Shown piece by piece: positions 7,825-17,761 of a stretch of 64,000 bases of DNA (position 1 is its first letter; each line of letters opens with the position of its first letter). The stretch spans positions 640,380-704,379 of the forward strand of contig NZ_JAPIVO010000004.1 of the NCBI RefSeq assembly GCF_026239655.1. The letters run 5' to 3'. The position numbers and the translations under genes were made by a program. This DNA is from Pedobacter sp. MR2016-24 (GTDB lineage Bacteria; Bacteroidota; Bacteroidia; Sphingobacteriales; Sphingobacteriaceae). The notes under the pieces were generated by a model that had not been told where the DNA came from, made no database searches, and saw only the letters and a list, made by a program, of their open reading frames with translations.

Positions 7825-9894
7825 TTAAAGGCGGTGCTCTTCCGTCTTTTCTTTAGGTGCTGGTGTAAAACTCTGTATTTGCGGATATATCAGCAATTTG
7901 GTTTGCGACTCAAAGACCTGTTCCAGCTTGCGGTGAATATTGGTCAGCGCTGGCATAAAAGAGGGCTCCATATCACGGTCTACCACAAAAATCATAAAAT
8001 CATCAGGATTGATGACATCTTTGAGCAGCTTCCAGTCTTTCCATACTTCCTCCTGATGAAACTTAAAAATTACACTGGATTTATGTTGTTCCAGGTAATG
8101 TTCAATTAGTGATTTTGTGGTTTCATCGCAATAACAATCTATGCCGAGACTGAGCTCTCCGCCTAGTCTGCAAACCTTTGTCAGCCATACCTGCATAGTT
8201 TTCTCAGTAGAGAATGATGGGGTACAAACCAGCTTGATGCATTTATGGGTAGTAATGGGTTTGTTTAATTGGAGGATAAATAAGTTGGCGGGCGATTTTT
8301 CAATGAGTATGGTCGACTTATCTCCCATAAACTTATCAAATACGGTAACTTTTCTTGGCCAGCCGGTAATAATAATATTCGCCAGTTTTTCTTTGGCAAT
8401 ACGCATTACACCACTGGGTACATTGTAATCTAATGTGGCGGTGACTTCCAGATTGGTGCCGTTACCGGAAGCATACATTACTGTTTCGTTCAGTTTTTTA
8501 CGTGCAATGAGCAGGTTTGCCTGTGCATTATCAGAATCGGGAACCACGGATAACAAGTGGATAGGATGATCAGAATTTTTATCTTTAAATAGTACAGCGA
8601 GATCCAGCATCGCAGCCATATTATTAAAATCCGCAATCGGGATCAGGATATTCTCCATATCTGCTTCCACTTTCAGGGGATCAGTTTCTTCGGCGGCAAC
8701 AATCCTGCGACTTGCTTTTTCAGTAGCGAATGAAGCGGCCACACAGGTGATCAGGATCAGGATAATTGTGCCGTTCAGGATATTGTCGTCAATAATCCTG
8801 GCCTTATAACCTACTAAAATAATGGCCAGCGTTGCAGCCGCATGTGCACTGCTCAATCCGAAAATAAGCAAACGCTGATTTTTGGTATATTTAAAGATCC
8901 ACTGGGTAAAGGTTGCAGACAGGTATTTTCCAAGAATCGCGACAATAGTCAGGGATCCCGCAATAATCAATGCGTCCGGCCCTTTAAATAAAACGCGGAG
9001 GTCTACCAGCATCCCCACGCTGATCAGGAAAAAAGGAATAAATAAGGCATTGCCTACAAATTCGATTCTGTTCATCAGAATGGAAGAATGGGGGATCAGT
9101 TTGTTCAGCGCCAGGCCTGCGACGAACGCGCCGATAATCGGCTCTATTCCCGCCAGCTGCGCCATAAAGGCGGAAAAGAAGACTACGGAGAGCACAAAGA
9201 TATAATGAGAAGTTTTCTCACTTTCCAGTTTGGTAAAAAACCATTTAGCGATCTTCGGAATAATAATAAATACCGTTGCGGTAAAAATGCTGAGCGAAAT
9301 GGCCAGCTGAATCCAGAAGGTACTGTTGAGTTGCCCGTCTACCGAACCCATAATTACCGCCAGTATAATCAGTACTGCTGTGTCTGTCAGGATAGTTCCA
9401 CCCACAGCCACAGCTACCGCTTCATTTTTAGCGATGCCAAATTTGTTGACGATAGGATAAGCTACAAGTGTATGCGTTGCAAACATACTGGCTGTGAGGA
9501 TAGAGGTCAGTAAAGAGTAATCCAGCAGATAATAACACACCGGGAAACCGATGATGATCGGCACAATAAAGGTCAGGAACCCAAATACAAAACTCTTATG
9601 TTTTTTCTTTTTAAACTCAGCCAGATCCAGCTCTATTCCTGCGATAAACATGATATAGAGCAGTCCTATAGTAGAAAAGAGTTCAATGGCAGAGTTTTTC
9701 TTGAGGATGTTAAAGCCATTCGGGCCAATCAGGATCCCGGCAATAATAAAACCTACAATACCCGGGATTTTAATCTTTCCCAGTAAAATGGGGGCAATTA
9801 AAATAATAAACAGGATCAGCGAAAAAATCAGGACCGGGTTAGTAAAGGGGAGGTCGAATTGTCTGGAAAGATGATCAAAAAAATTCGTGTGCAT
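7825..9894 (-). CDS. CPA2 family cation/proton antiporter with C-terminal USP-like domain
   Basis: A 689-residue inner-membrane protein. The first ~400 residues contain about 12-13 hydrophobic helices typical of Kef/NapA-type antiporters (GFIIAGILIGPNGFN, the GIELDLAEF segment, TILTDTAVL, GAFVAGLALNKLIPHS). The cytoplasmic C-terminal ~280 residues contain two universal-stress-protein-like halves rather than the KTN nucleotide-binding domain of KefB/C, so regulation probably differs from glutathione-gated Kef. It exchanges Na+ or K+ for H+. It is the second gene of a two-gene run, 30 bp after another antiporter. Confidence 0.88.
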   Translation of the reverse strand: MHTNFFDHLSRQFDLPFTNPVLIFSLILFIILIAPILLGKIKIPGIVGFIIAGILIGPNGFNILKKNSAIELFSTIGLLYIMFIAGIELDLAEFKKKKHKSFVFGFLTFIVPIIIGFPVCYYLLDYSLLTSILTASMFATHTLVAYPIVNKFGIAKNEAVAVAVGGTILTDTAVLIILAVIMGSVDGQLNSTFWIQLAISLSIFTATVFIIIPKIAKWFFTKLESEKTSHYIFVLSVVFFSAFMAQLAGIEPIIGAFVAGLALNKLIPHSSILMNRIEFVGNALFIPFFLISVGMLVDLRVLFKGPDALIIAGSLTIVAILGKYLSATFTQWIFKYTKNQRLLIFGLSSAHAAATLAIILVGYKARIIDDNILNGTIILILITCVAASFATEKASRRIVAAEETDPLKVEADMENILIPIADFNNMAAMLDLAVLFKDKNSDHPIHLLSVVPDSDNAQANLLIARKKLNETVMYASGNGTNLEVTATLDYNVPSGVMRIAKEKLANIIITGWPRKVTVFDKFMGDKSTILIEKSPANLFILQLNKPITTHKCIKLVCTPSFSTEKTMQVWLTKVCRLGGELSLGIDCYCDETTKSLIEHYLEQHKSSVIFKFHQEEVWKDWKLLKDVINPDDFMIFVVDRDMEPSFMPALTNIHRKLEQVFESQTKLLIYPQIQSFTPAPKEKTEEHRL

Positions 9895-9924
9895 AATATG
9901 ATTTAGTGCTAAGATGCGGATAAA

Positions 9925-11163
9925 TTATTTAACCAGTTTGTTCACTACCTTATTTAAGGTCAGTCCCTGTACAATGATAGAAAATATAACAATAAGGTAA
10001 CTTGCTGAAACAATGAGCGATTTGTATGGTGATTCCGGTAAGGAAAGTGCTAATGCTACGGAAATCCCACCCCTTAACCCGGCCCAGATCAGTATGCCCA
10101 GTTTATTGAAATCCACATTGAGCGACCTTCTCAGCAGGACCGTAGGTACAGCTATACTCAAACCTCTTGCAATTAAAACAAAGACAATGGAAAGTAAACT
10201 GATCAGCCAGTAGTTACTGAAAAATGGAATCACCACAATCTGCAAGCCGATCAGTACAAACAGGATAGTGTTCAGCAGGTCGTCTATCAAACCCCAGATT
10301 TTATCCAGCAAATCTTTGATTTGCTGTCCGGCTTCCCCATTACGGAGCTGCATATTGCTTAACATGAGTCCGGCAGAAACTGCCGCCAGCGGAATAGAGA
10401 CATGCATCAGGCTACCCAGCACGGAGATTCCCATTACCATCGCCAGCGTAATCAGTAAAACTGGCTGTAGTTCCGTCAGTTTCCTGGCAAGTTTAATACA
10501 GACATATCCGGATACCACACCAAATAATATACCCCCAAATACTTCCTGGATAAACAATATCGCGGAATGCGTGAAGGAGAACGCTGTACTGGTATCTTCC
10601 GTCAGCTCCCTTAAGGTAACAAATAGCAGGATACCCACACCATCATTAAAGAGGGATTCACCACCAATGATGGTTTCCATAGAAGGCGGGATTTTTGATT
10701 TCTTTAGAATGGAAAGTACAGCTACGGGGTCAGTAGGAGAGATCAGGGCACCAAACAGGAAACAATAAATCAGTGGAATATCGATATGCAACAGTCCGGC
10801 TGTCCAGTAAAAAAGGAATCCGAAGATCGTGGTACAGCCAATCACACCCACGGTGCTTAAGATCAGTACAGGGATTTTCTGTGCCTTTAATTTGTCAAGG
10901 TCAAAATGGAGCGCACTGGCAAATAACAAAAATGCCAGCATCACATCCAGTAATGTTTTAGTGAAATCAATTTCTGTAGTCAGGTTTTCAATGAAACTAT
11001 AAGCTACAGGAAAAGTCTTACCTGTAATCATAATGATGACGGAAAGTATAATGGCAATAACCATCACACCAATAGTGCCCGGAAGCTTCAGAAAGCGGTG
11101 GTTGATAAATGAAATGAGTGCGCTGATGGTAACCAGGACGGTAATGATTGTAAAAGTATCCAT
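9925..11163 (-). CDS. CPA1 family Na+/H+ antiporter (NhaP-like)
   Basis: The 412 residues are almost entirely hydrophobic, with about 12 transmembrane segments. FGALISPTDPVAVLSILK and GGESLFNDGVGILLFV are the characteristic TM5/TM6 signatures of the CPA1 (NhaP/NHE) family, including the ND ion-binding pair, and AGLRGGISVALALSLP is the conserved arginine helix. It has no long cytoplasmic tail. It exports sodium (or another monovalent cation) in exchange for protons. The adjacent CPA2 gene follows within 30 bp, so the two are probably co-transcribed. Confidence 0.9.
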   Translation of the reverse strand: MDTFTIITVLVTISALISFINHRFLKLPGTIGVMVIAIILSVIIMITGKTFPVAYSFIENLTTEIDFTKTLLDVMLAFLLFASALHFDLDKLKAQKIPVLILSTVGVIGCTTIFGFLFYWTAGLLHIDIPLIYCFLFGALISPTDPVAVLSILKKSKIPPSMETIIGGESLFNDGVGILLFVTLRELTEDTSTAFSFTHSAILFIQEVFGGILFGVVSGYVCIKLARKLTELQPVLLITLAMVMGISVLGSLMHVSIPLAAVSAGLMLSNMQLRNGEAGQQIKDLLDKIWGLIDDLLNTILFVLIGLQIVVIPFFSNYWLISLLSIVFVLIARGLSIAVPTVLLRRSLNVDFNKLGILIWAGLRGGISVALALSLPESPYKSLIVSASYLIVIFSIIVQGLTLNKVVNKLVK

Positions 11164-11285
11164 GTTTAAACAACGTCAAAAAAGTCGAATTGTTTGTTGA
11201 AAGGGCTTAGGGATGACTTTCCGATAGCCTCATACGCAGGAAAAACGGAATATTTTATATAGATTCGTTTAAACACCTGCATGAA

Positions 11286-12182
11286 ATGAAATATTCAAAA
11301 TTAGGAAAATCTGATTTATCTGTCAGCCGGATTGGGATAGGTTGCATGTCGCTAAAGGACAATGAGACTGAAAATAAGAAGATTATAGGGAAAGCGCTGG
11401 AAATGGGTGTCAATTTTTTTGATACTGCAGATCTTTATGAAAATGGGCATAATGAAATTAAGATCGGGCGTTTGCTTCAATCGGATCGTAAACGTATCAT
11501 TCTGGCTACAAAAGTGGGAAACCAGATGCGTGCGGATGGAAAGGGCTGGGATTGGAATCCAAATAAGGATTATATTATTGCTGCAGTAGAAGGAAGTCTG
11601 AAACGTTTGGGGACTGACTATATCGATCTGTACCAGTTACACGGAGGTACTGTGAATGACCCGATAGATGATACCATTGCCGCATTTGAAATACTAAAGG
11701 AACAGGGAAAGATCAGGAATTACGGGATTTCTTCTATCCGCCCCAATGTAATCAGGGAATATACAAAAAGGTCAGCCATTGTTAGTGTCATGATGCAATA
11801 CAGTTTGCTGGACAGGCGACCGGAAGAAACGTGTTTTGAATTACTGGAAAAACACCAGATCGCTGTATTGGGAAGAGGAAGCGTGGCGCAGGGATTACTG
11901 GTCGGCAAAACCGCCAAACCCTACCTGGGCTGGTCAGCCGGGGAGGTTGAAAAAGCCGCAAGGGCAGTTCAGGCAGTTTCAGGCGATTCCGCAACTGCTG
12001 CACAGACTGCTTTACGTTATGCCTTGCATCCTGCTGTGATGAACATTGCAGTTATCGGTGTAAGCAGCTTAGCGCAGTTGGAAGATAGTCTGCAAGCTGT
12101 GGAATTACCTGCATTAACAGCAGAAGAACTCACACAGCTGCAGGAAACGTTACCATTTAAAGGATATCAGGAGCACAGATAA
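11286..12182 (+). CDS. aldo/keto reductase
   Basis: A 298-residue TIM-barrel oxidoreductase of the AKR superfamily. Catalytic tetrad positions are visible: D and Y in FFDTADLYENG, K in ILATKVGNQ and H in LYQLHGG. The NADPH-binding segment near the end reads NIAVIGVSSLAQLEDSL. It reduces aldehydes or ketones with NADPH; the substrate is unknown. The next small gene starts 3 bp after its stop, so the two are likely co-transcribed. It is divergent from the CPA1 antiporter. Confidence 0.9.
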   Translation: MKYSKLGKSDLSVSRIGIGCMSLKDNETENKKIIGKALEMGVNFFDTADLYENGHNEIKIGRLLQSDRKRIILATKVGNQMRADGKGWDWNPNKDYIIAAVEGSLKRLGTDYIDLYQLHGGTVNDPIDDTIAAFEILKEQGKIRNYGISSIRPNVIREYTKRSAIVSVMMQYSLLDRRPEETCFELLEKHQIAVLGRGSVAQGLLVGKTAKPYLGWSAGEVEKAARAVQAVSGDSATAAQTALRYALHPAVMNIAVIGVSSLAQLEDSLQAVELPALTAEELTQLQETLPFKGYQEHR

Positions 12183-12185
12183 GAG

Positions 12186-12692
12186 ATGAAGTTATCATTT
12201 GGTACAAAGGTCAATAACCAGCCTAACTATTTTATTGAAAAGATCTGGAAGGGATTATTAAACGGCACAGGAAACCTGGAAGACAGTTACCATAACTATC
12301 AGGGGCGTTACCTGGCCAAGTTTGGTGAATTCTGGGACGGGGATAGCTTTGGTGAATTCCTGGAGCCGAAGATTCATACGATCCGCAGGGATCCGGAAAA
12401 TAAATGGCGTGAGGGAACGGATATTCAGCTGATCATTCAGCAGGGGGAGCCCGACGAATTTCAGTTTGCACCCACTATTAAATGCCTGGGTGTACAGCGG
12501 ATCCAGATCGACTATTCGAATTTGATCAATGAGGGGCCGGCAGTGTTTATCGATTATGAGCTGGTCGACAAAGAAACGCTCGCCAAACTGGTTGTCAATG
12601 ATGGTTTTGCGACTATAGCAGAGTTTTTCTATTATTTCAATGAAGAATTCAGCGGCAATCTGGTACACTGGACACCGCTAAAATACCAGTAG
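12186..12692 (+). CDS. hypothetical protein, 168 aa
   Basis: The family is not recognised. The protein is soluble, without a signal peptide or membrane segment, rich in aromatic residues and acidic, with alternating hydrophobic stretches (IQLIIQQGEPDEFQFAPTIKCLGVQRIQIDYS) suggesting a beta-rich fold. It starts 3 bp after the aldo/keto reductase and ends 22 bp before the convergent metallophosphatase, so it is the last gene of a two-gene unit. Confidence 0.7.
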   Translation: MKLSFGTKVNNQPNYFIEKIWKGLLNGTGNLEDSYHNYQGRYLAKFGEFWDGDSFGEFLEPKIHTIRRDPENKWREGTDIQLIIQQGEPDEFQFAPTIKCLGVQRIQIDYSNLINEGPAVFIDYELVDKETLAKLVVNDGFATIAEFFYYFNEEFSGNLVHWTPLKYQ

Positions 12693-12714
12693 CCCGTGTG
12701 CTGTATGTTTTTAT

Positions 12715-13830
12715 TTACCTGTGGAGTTTGAATTCAAAATGCTCAAATAAAGGTGCGTCCGTCTCTTCAGGCAATCCCTCATGTGGTATCGCATAATATT
12801 TACCACCTATATACAGTCCGTCCGGCTTTTTCTCTACTTCCAGCTTTAAAAATCCATGCTGCATCACGCAATAACCTTTTAGCTCTACATTGTCGAACAG
12901 CGGATTGTCGTCTGTAAACCTGGGATCGTCCTGCTCCGCCAAAGAGTGCAGCTCGTCGAATCCACCGCCTCCGCAAACGATAAAAGGCACCCTTACTCCA
13001 TCATCATAAAGTTTAAGATAACGCTGGTAATTATGGACGTGGCCACTCACCACAAGATCCGGTCGCACACCGGCTGCTGTGAAACACACTTCCATAAAAT
13101 TGATCATTGGCAAACTTGATCCGTGATTGATATCTGCAGAATAGGGCGCATGATGAATGAAAACGATAATAGCTTTATCCTCTTTCTCTTTCGCAGCCTG
13201 TTTCAGCTCATCTATAAACCATAACTTCTGCTCTTCAGTCACCACACCGAATTTAGGTACATTACTATGGAGACCAATAATATTTGCCAGTGGTGTTTGC
13301 AGCGTCCAGTACACATGCGGCTGTACACCGCTTTTGCGGTCTTTATTGTCGCCAAATGGCACGGGTCTCGGATTTTCACCACAAAAAACATTGGCAAAGG
13401 GCGCCAGACTTTCATATGGAGTGGCTGCGGTGGTATTGACATCACTGTCATGGTTACCCGCAATCGCATAAATAGGTAAGGGATAGTTTTTATAAGGGGT
13501 GAAGAATTGCCGCTCATACTGGTCGGCCTCTCCAAAATGATATACGATATCACCTGCATGGTAGAGAAACGATGGCCGGTCGGCCCCGGTAACCATACAC
13601 TGTTTAGCCATCTCTTCAGCAATCAGTCGCTGAAAAGCAGGAGATTTAATTCCTCCTGTATCACCAACCACGTGAAATACCATTTTAGTAGTGATATCTT
13701 TAAAATCTGGTTTTAAGCGGTAAGGGTATTTTCCGCATGGTGCCGGCAGGGGCTGAAACTTATAAGTGTCGTCTGGCTGATTTAATTTGAATATAGGTTT
13801 TGTTCTTTTATATGTATTTGATAAGGACAT
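12715..13830 (-). CDS. calcineurin-like metallophosphoesterase
   Basis: A 371-residue protein with the metallophosphoesterase motif series: FHVVGDTGG (about 53-61), HAGDIVYHFGE, AGNHDSD, IVFIHHAPYS and VSGHVHNYQR. These supply the residues of a two-metal site. No export signal is seen, so it is probably cytoplasmic. The family spans phosphomonoesterases and phosphodiesterases; the substrate is unknown. Its start lies 7 bp after the stop of the DUF47 gene, suggesting co-transcription and a link with phosphate metabolism. Confidence 0.88.
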   Translation of the reverse strand: MSLSNTYKRTKPIFKLNQPDDTYKFQPLPAPCGKYPYRLKPDFKDITTKMVFHVVGDTGGIKSPAFQRLIAEEMAKQCMVTGADRPSFLYHAGDIVYHFGEADQYERQFFTPYKNYPLPIYAIAGNHDSDVNTTAATPYESLAPFANVFCGENPRPVPFGDNKDRKSGVQPHVYWTLQTPLANIIGLHSNVPKFGVVTEEQKLWFIDELKQAAKEKEDKAIIVFIHHAPYSADINHGSSLPMINFMEVCFTAAGVRPDLVVSGHVHNYQRYLKLYDDGVRVPFIVCGGGGFDELHSLAEQDDPRFTDDNPLFDNVELKGYCVMQHGFLKLEVEKKPDGLYIGGKYYAIPHEGLPEETDAPLFEHFEFKLHR

Positions 13831-13837
13831 GCTGTGT

Positions 13838-14479
13838 TTATGCGTTTTTGATCAGGATTGACTCCAGTACGTTTGCCACATCTTCACATTTATCGGCTGC
13901 CATTTCCAGCGTTTGCAATATCTCTTTAGTTTTGATTAACTCTATTGCATCAGTTTCAAGCTGGAATAATCTGGCGATTGCGGTATTACAAAGATGATCG
14001 GCCTGGCTCTCTCCTTTATTAATTCTTGCACAAACATCAGTAATAACTTTTGAATTAGGCGAGTTTTTGAGTTCTAAAATTGCAATTTCAAGATCTTTGC
14101 ACATCACCACCAGTAATTCTGCCAGCTGAATCATCTCCGGACCTACCACCTGGAGTTTATATAATTCGATATTAATAGCGGTAGCATAGATATAATCCGC
14201 TATATCATCCATGGAACTGACCAATGAGTGGATATCTTCCCTGTCAAAAGGCGTAATGAAGTTTTTGCTCAGTTCCAGGAATATAGAATGGGCGATGTCA
14301 TCACCGCTTTGTTCCAGGTGACTAATCTCTCTGTAAAAAAACTTCTTCTCTTCAGGATCTTCCACGTTTAGCGCAAGGACAAGCGTTTCAGAGATTTTAA
14401 CCAGGTTTTTAGCACATGCTTCAAAAGAAGGCTGGAACTTTTTATCTTTCGGGGTAAAGAGGCTGAATACAGAGTTCAT
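13838..14479 (-). CDS. DUF47 / PhoU-like phosphate transport accessory protein
   Basis: The 213 residues are almost wholly helical. They match the DUF47 family (PhoU-like bundle), recognisable from LEQSGDDIAHSIFLELSKNFITPFDREDIHSLVSSMDDIADYIY and a C-terminal MAADKCEDVANVLE. In other genomes this gene usually precedes a Pit-type low-affinity phosphate permease, which it modulates. Here the neighbour is a metallophosphatase and no pit gene is present in the window. Confidence 0.9.
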   Translation of the reverse strand: MNSVFSLFTPKDKKFQPSFEACAKNLVKISETLVLALNVEDPEEKKFFYREISHLEQSGDDIAHSIFLELSKNFITPFDREDIHSLVSSMDDIADYIYATAINIELYKLQVVGPEMIQLAELLVVMCKDLEIAILELKNSPNSKVITDVCARINKGESQADHLCNTAIARLFQLETDAIELIKTKEILQTLEMAADKCEDVANVLESILIKNA

Positions 14480-14547
14480 AGAAATATGTTATTTCCCCAA
14501 ATGTACCACCGTTATATTAACATAGTATGAATTAATCTGTTTAATAT

Positions 14548-14790
14548 TTATTTGCTGCCGGAAAGCAGTACCAGTTCCGCTTCAGAAATAAGTTCCGGAT
14601 CTTTGAACTGACGGTTCAGCAGCGCTTTTCTGATCCTGATTGTTCTGGTCGTAGTGAATACCACAGCACCTGTGGAATTAAAAGTATGGGAAACGTAAGT
14701 ACCTATGGAAGGGTCAAACGCATGAATTCTAATCAGTAATTCGTAGATCACAAAAACGGGTATCGGCACGCCGCAAAGGTAATTTAACAA
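14548..14790 (-). CDS. small hypothetical protein (uncertain)
   Basis: A reading frame of up to 80 codons, 68 bp upstream of the DUF47 gene on the same strand. The C-terminal part (TRTIRIRKALLNRQF, DPELISEAELVLLSG) looks coding, but the family is not recognised. A -7-like TACCTTTG at 14774-14781 lies inside the first codons. If that promoter is real, translation must start further in, for example at GTG 14751 (67 aa). It may be the first gene of a DUF47-phosphatase unit, or a remnant. Confidence 0.4.
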   Translation of the reverse strand: MLNYLCGVPIPVFVIYELLIRIHAFDPSIGTYVSHTFNSTGAVVFTTTRTIRIRKALLNRQFKDPELISEAELVLLSGSK

Positions 14791-14944
14791 TAGGGTAATA
14801 TGTAATTATCATTCTGTTAATATATCGGCCGACTTAACATAGATTTAATATTGCCGCTGAAGCCATTATTTTGAGCATAAAATGCCATAAAATATTTCTT
14901 CAAAAATTACCAAAAATTTGCACGTCAATGAATTAACAATTGTA

Positions 14945-14952
14945 TACATTTG
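14945..14952 (+). promoter_or_regulatory. -7 promoter element of the Kup gene
   Basis: TACATTTG fits the Bacteroidota -7 consensus TAnnTTTG. A TTTG 24 bp further upstream may be the -33 element, although the spacer is a few bases longer than usual. The element lies downstream of the ATG at 14918, which rules that start out and supports ATG 14972. Confidence 0.6.
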
Positions 14953-14971
14953 CGCCACTCAAATAAAAAAA

Positions 14972-16909
14972 ATGGCAAATCATAAAGATGTCAATAAACT
15001 CACGGCTGCTGGTTTATTAATAAGCTTAGGAATCATTTACGGAGATATAGGTACGTCTCCTCTTTACGTTTTTAAAGCAATCATTGGAAAAAGGGAAATC
15101 ACTGCAGATCTGATTCTCGGTGGTTTATCATGTATCTTCTGGACCTTAACGCTCCAAACTACTATTAAGTATGTTATTATTACCCTTCAGGCTGATAATA
15201 AGGGAGAGGGAGGCATCTTCTCGCTCTACTCGCTGGTCAAGCGAAAAGCGAAATGGCTGATCATTCCGGCAATGATTGGCGGGGCCGCACTCCTGGCGGA
15301 TGGGATCATGACACCTGCAGTTACGGTTTCATCAGCAATTGAAGGACTGGGGATTATTTATAAAGACCTGCCTACGATCTATATCGTCATCGCCATCATT
15401 ACGTTTTTATTTGGTATCCAGCAATTTGGTACTTCTTTTATCGGAAAAGCATTTGGTCCTATCATGTGGCTGTGGTTTACAATGATTGCGGTACTGGGCA
15501 TTTCTTATGTGATGCAATTCCCGGGGATACTAAAAGCGATCAATCCTTATTATGCATATCATATATTGTCGACCAACCCGGAGGCCTTTTATATCATTGG
15601 TGCGGTATTTCTCTGTACTACAGGTGCGGAAGCACTATATTCAGACCTTGGTCACTGCGGACGGTCAAATATCCGCGTAAGCTGGGTATATGTTAAAATC
15701 TGCCTGATCCTGAATTATATGGGGCAGGGGGTATGGTTATGGCAATTACAGGGAAAACACCTTGGAGAGGATAATCCTTTCTTTCATATTATGCCGCAAT
15801 GGTTCCTCATTTATGGTATCCTGATCGCTACCGTAGCGGCAGCAGTGGCCAGTCAGGCACTCATTTCCGGCTCATTTACCCTGATTTCTGAGGCTGTACG
15901 TTTAAACTTATGGCCAAAAGTAAAAATCAATTATCCAAGTAACTCTAAAGGACAACTATACGTACCTTCTATGAACTGGGTATTGTTTATTGGCTGTATC
16001 CTGGTGGTACTGATCTTCCAGAAATCTGAAAATATGGAAGCCGCTTATGGTCTTTCTATTACCGTAGCGATGCTGATGACCACTGTGCTGGTGTCTATAT
16101 TTATGATGCGTAAAAAGGTGCCTATGTACCTGATCGTGATCTTCCTGGTGATTTATGGTATCATTGAAATCACTTTCCTGGCCGGTAATGCCGCTAAGAT
16201 ACTCCATGGAGGCTGGTTCACGCTGATCTTAGGACTGTTATTATTCTCTATCATGTGGGCCTGGTCTAACGGGCGCAGGATCAGAAACCGCTATATGCGT
16301 TTTGTAGATATAGAAAAGTTTTATCCGATCATCAGTAAAATCAGTGAGGATGAATCTATCCCTAAGTATGCGTCTCAACTGGTGTACCTGACCAGCGCTA
16401 ACTTTAGTTCTGAGATCGAATCGTCAGTGATGTATTCTATCATACAAAAACATCCTAAACGAGCCGATGTTTATTGGTTATTGCACGTAGATGTAACGGA
16501 TGAACCTTTTACAATGGAATACAAAGTAGAGCAGCTGATTGATAAAAAGCTGGTCCGTATTGATTTCCGCCTGGGCTTCCGGGTAGAGCAACGGGTGAAT
16601 GTACTGTTCAGGAAGGTAGTGGAAGAACTGGTTAAAAACGGAGAAATTGACATCACCAGTAAGTATACCTCACTGAGGGAACACAATATTGTGGGCGATT
16701 TCAGGTTTGTGGTTATCGAGAAAATACTGTCAAATAACAACGGTCTGAAGTTTATTGAACGTGCAACGATGATTTATCACTCGGTACTCAAAACCTTCAG
16801 CGTACCGGAAGAAAAAGGATTCGGACTTGACCTCAGTTTTGTGGCAGTAGAAAAAGTGCCTTTGATTGTAGACTTGCCGACCGACTTCGAATTAAAGCGT
16901 CTGGTGTAA
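14972..16909 (+). CDS. kup: KUP/HAK/KT family potassium transporter
   Basis: A 645-residue protein with about 12 transmembrane helices in the first 430 residues and a long cytoplasmic C-terminal domain. The family signature near the N-terminus, GIIYGDIGTSPLYVFKAIIG, is present, as are DNKGEGGIFSLYSL and TGAEALYSDLGHCG. It imports K+ with protons. The start at ATG 14972 (MANHKDVNKL) is preferred because the promoter element sits between it and the upstream ATG. The last 18 bp overlap the 3' end of the convergent AraC gene. It joins two antiporters and a probable c-di-AMP phosphodiesterase in the same 17 kb. Confidence 0.93.
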   Translation: MANHKDVNKLTAAGLLISLGIIYGDIGTSPLYVFKAIIGKREITADLILGGLSCIFWTLTLQTTIKYVIITLQADNKGEGGIFSLYSLVKRKAKWLIIPAMIGGAALLADGIMTPAVTVSSAIEGLGIIYKDLPTIYIVIAIITFLFGIQQFGTSFIGKAFGPIMWLWFTMIAVLGISYVMQFPGILKAINPYYAYHILSTNPEAFYIIGAVFLCTTGAEALYSDLGHCGRSNIRVSWVYVKICLILNYMGQGVWLWQLQGKHLGEDNPFFHIMPQWFLIYGILIATVAAAVASQALISGSFTLISEAVRLNLWPKVKINYPSNSKGQLYVPSMNWVLFIGCILVVLIFQKSENMEAAYGLSITVAMLMTTVLVSIFMMRKKVPMYLIVIFLVIYGIIEITFLAGNAAKILHGGWFTLILGLLLFSIMWAWSNGRRIRNRYMRFVDIEKFYPIISKISEDESIPKYASQLVYLTSANFSSEIESSVMYSIIQKHPKRADVYWLLHVDVTDEPFTMEYKVEQLIDKKLVRIDFRLGFRVEQRVNVLFRKVVEELVKNGEIDITSKYTSLREHNIVGDFRFVVIEKILSNNNGLKFIERATMIYHSVLKTFSVPEEKGFGLDLSFVAVEKVPLIVDLPTDFELKRLV

Positions 16910-17704
16910 GGTCTTGTTCTTTCCAAAGTCTGACGGCCTGATATTGGTGAGCTGAAAAAATGCTTTACTGAAGGCCGCCAGACTATTATAACCTGTTAAA
17001 AAGGCGATCTCGCTGGTAGACATATCATTCTGTAAAAGCATTTCCATTGCTTTTACCACCCTTAAAAGTTTAAGGTACTGGAGGAAAGAAATGCTCATGG
17101 TGGACTGGAACAACCTGGACAAAGTACGTTCGCCTATATTGAAGCGCGCAGCTAAACTTTCCAGTGTATTCTCCTGCGAAAAGTGCTGCGACAGGAATAA
17201 CAGGATCGGTCTCAGTCTGGTATTCGAGGTTGTAGGCAGGGCTACCGGGAAAGATTTAGTACTCAGTTTTGGCAGAATATCTTTAATAGCTGATAAAAAG
17301 CTGAATCCCTCATCTTTTTTTTCTATAAACCCTGTCAGGTTCTCCGTGAAGACGATCATTTCAAATAACAGGTTGTTTACAGGGTAAATACCCAGTTTGC
17401 TATAAAACACATCTTTTGCATCATCATTTGTATAATAATATAGATTACGTGTAACCGTGGCCGCATTCCTTACCTTTAAAAAGTGCGGCATTCCCTTCGG
17501 GATCCATACATAATGTCTTGCCGGGATGATATAGGTTTTGTTTTCTATATAAATATACGCAATACCACCCTCAACATAAGTGAGCTGGCCTTTGGTATGC
17601 GCATGCAGGGGTAATCTCCGCTCCAGTTTTTCATGTACCACGTAGACGCTTTTCGGCTTCAGGTCAATCTCTTGCAAATAGGTTGTGGTGTCTGAATTAT
17701 ACAT
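16892..17704 (-). CDS. AraC family transcriptional regulator, cupin sensor
   Basis: A 270-residue protein with an N-terminal cupin-like domain (LERRLPLHAHTKGQLTYVEGG, residues about 20-90) and a C-terminal double helix-turn-helix (TLESLAARFNIGERTLSRLFQ; MSTSEIAFLTGYNSLAAFSKAFFQLTNIRPSDF). The start is ATG 17704 (MYNSDTTTY), because the longer frame begins with a TTG. It is divergent from the TolC/EmrA/EmrB operon with about 80 bp between starts, so it most likely regulates that pump in response to a small molecule bound by the cupin. Confidence 0.88.
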   Translation of the reverse strand: MYNSDTTTYLQEIDLKPKSVYVVHEKLERRLPLHAHTKGQLTYVEGGIAYIYIENKTYIIPARHYVWIPKGMPHFLKVRNAATVTRNLYYYTNDDAKDVFYSKLGIYPVNNLLFEMIVFTENLTGFIEKKDEGFSFLSAIKDILPKLSTKSFPVALPTTSNTRLRPILLFLSQHFSQENTLESLAARFNIGERTLSRLFQSTMSISFLQYLKLLRVVKAMEMLLQNDMSTSEIAFLTGYNSLAAFSKAFFQLTNIRPSDFGKNKTLHQTL

Positions 17705-17761
17705 TGGCTGGAATGGACAAATAATTGGTAATATAGGCAAAATAGCAACATTGCGAATGCG

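Noticed and set aside
9088..9513. Forward-strand open frame of 141 codons inside the CPA2 antiporter
   Set aside because: It is antisense to a clear membrane transporter, has no family features and no promoter.
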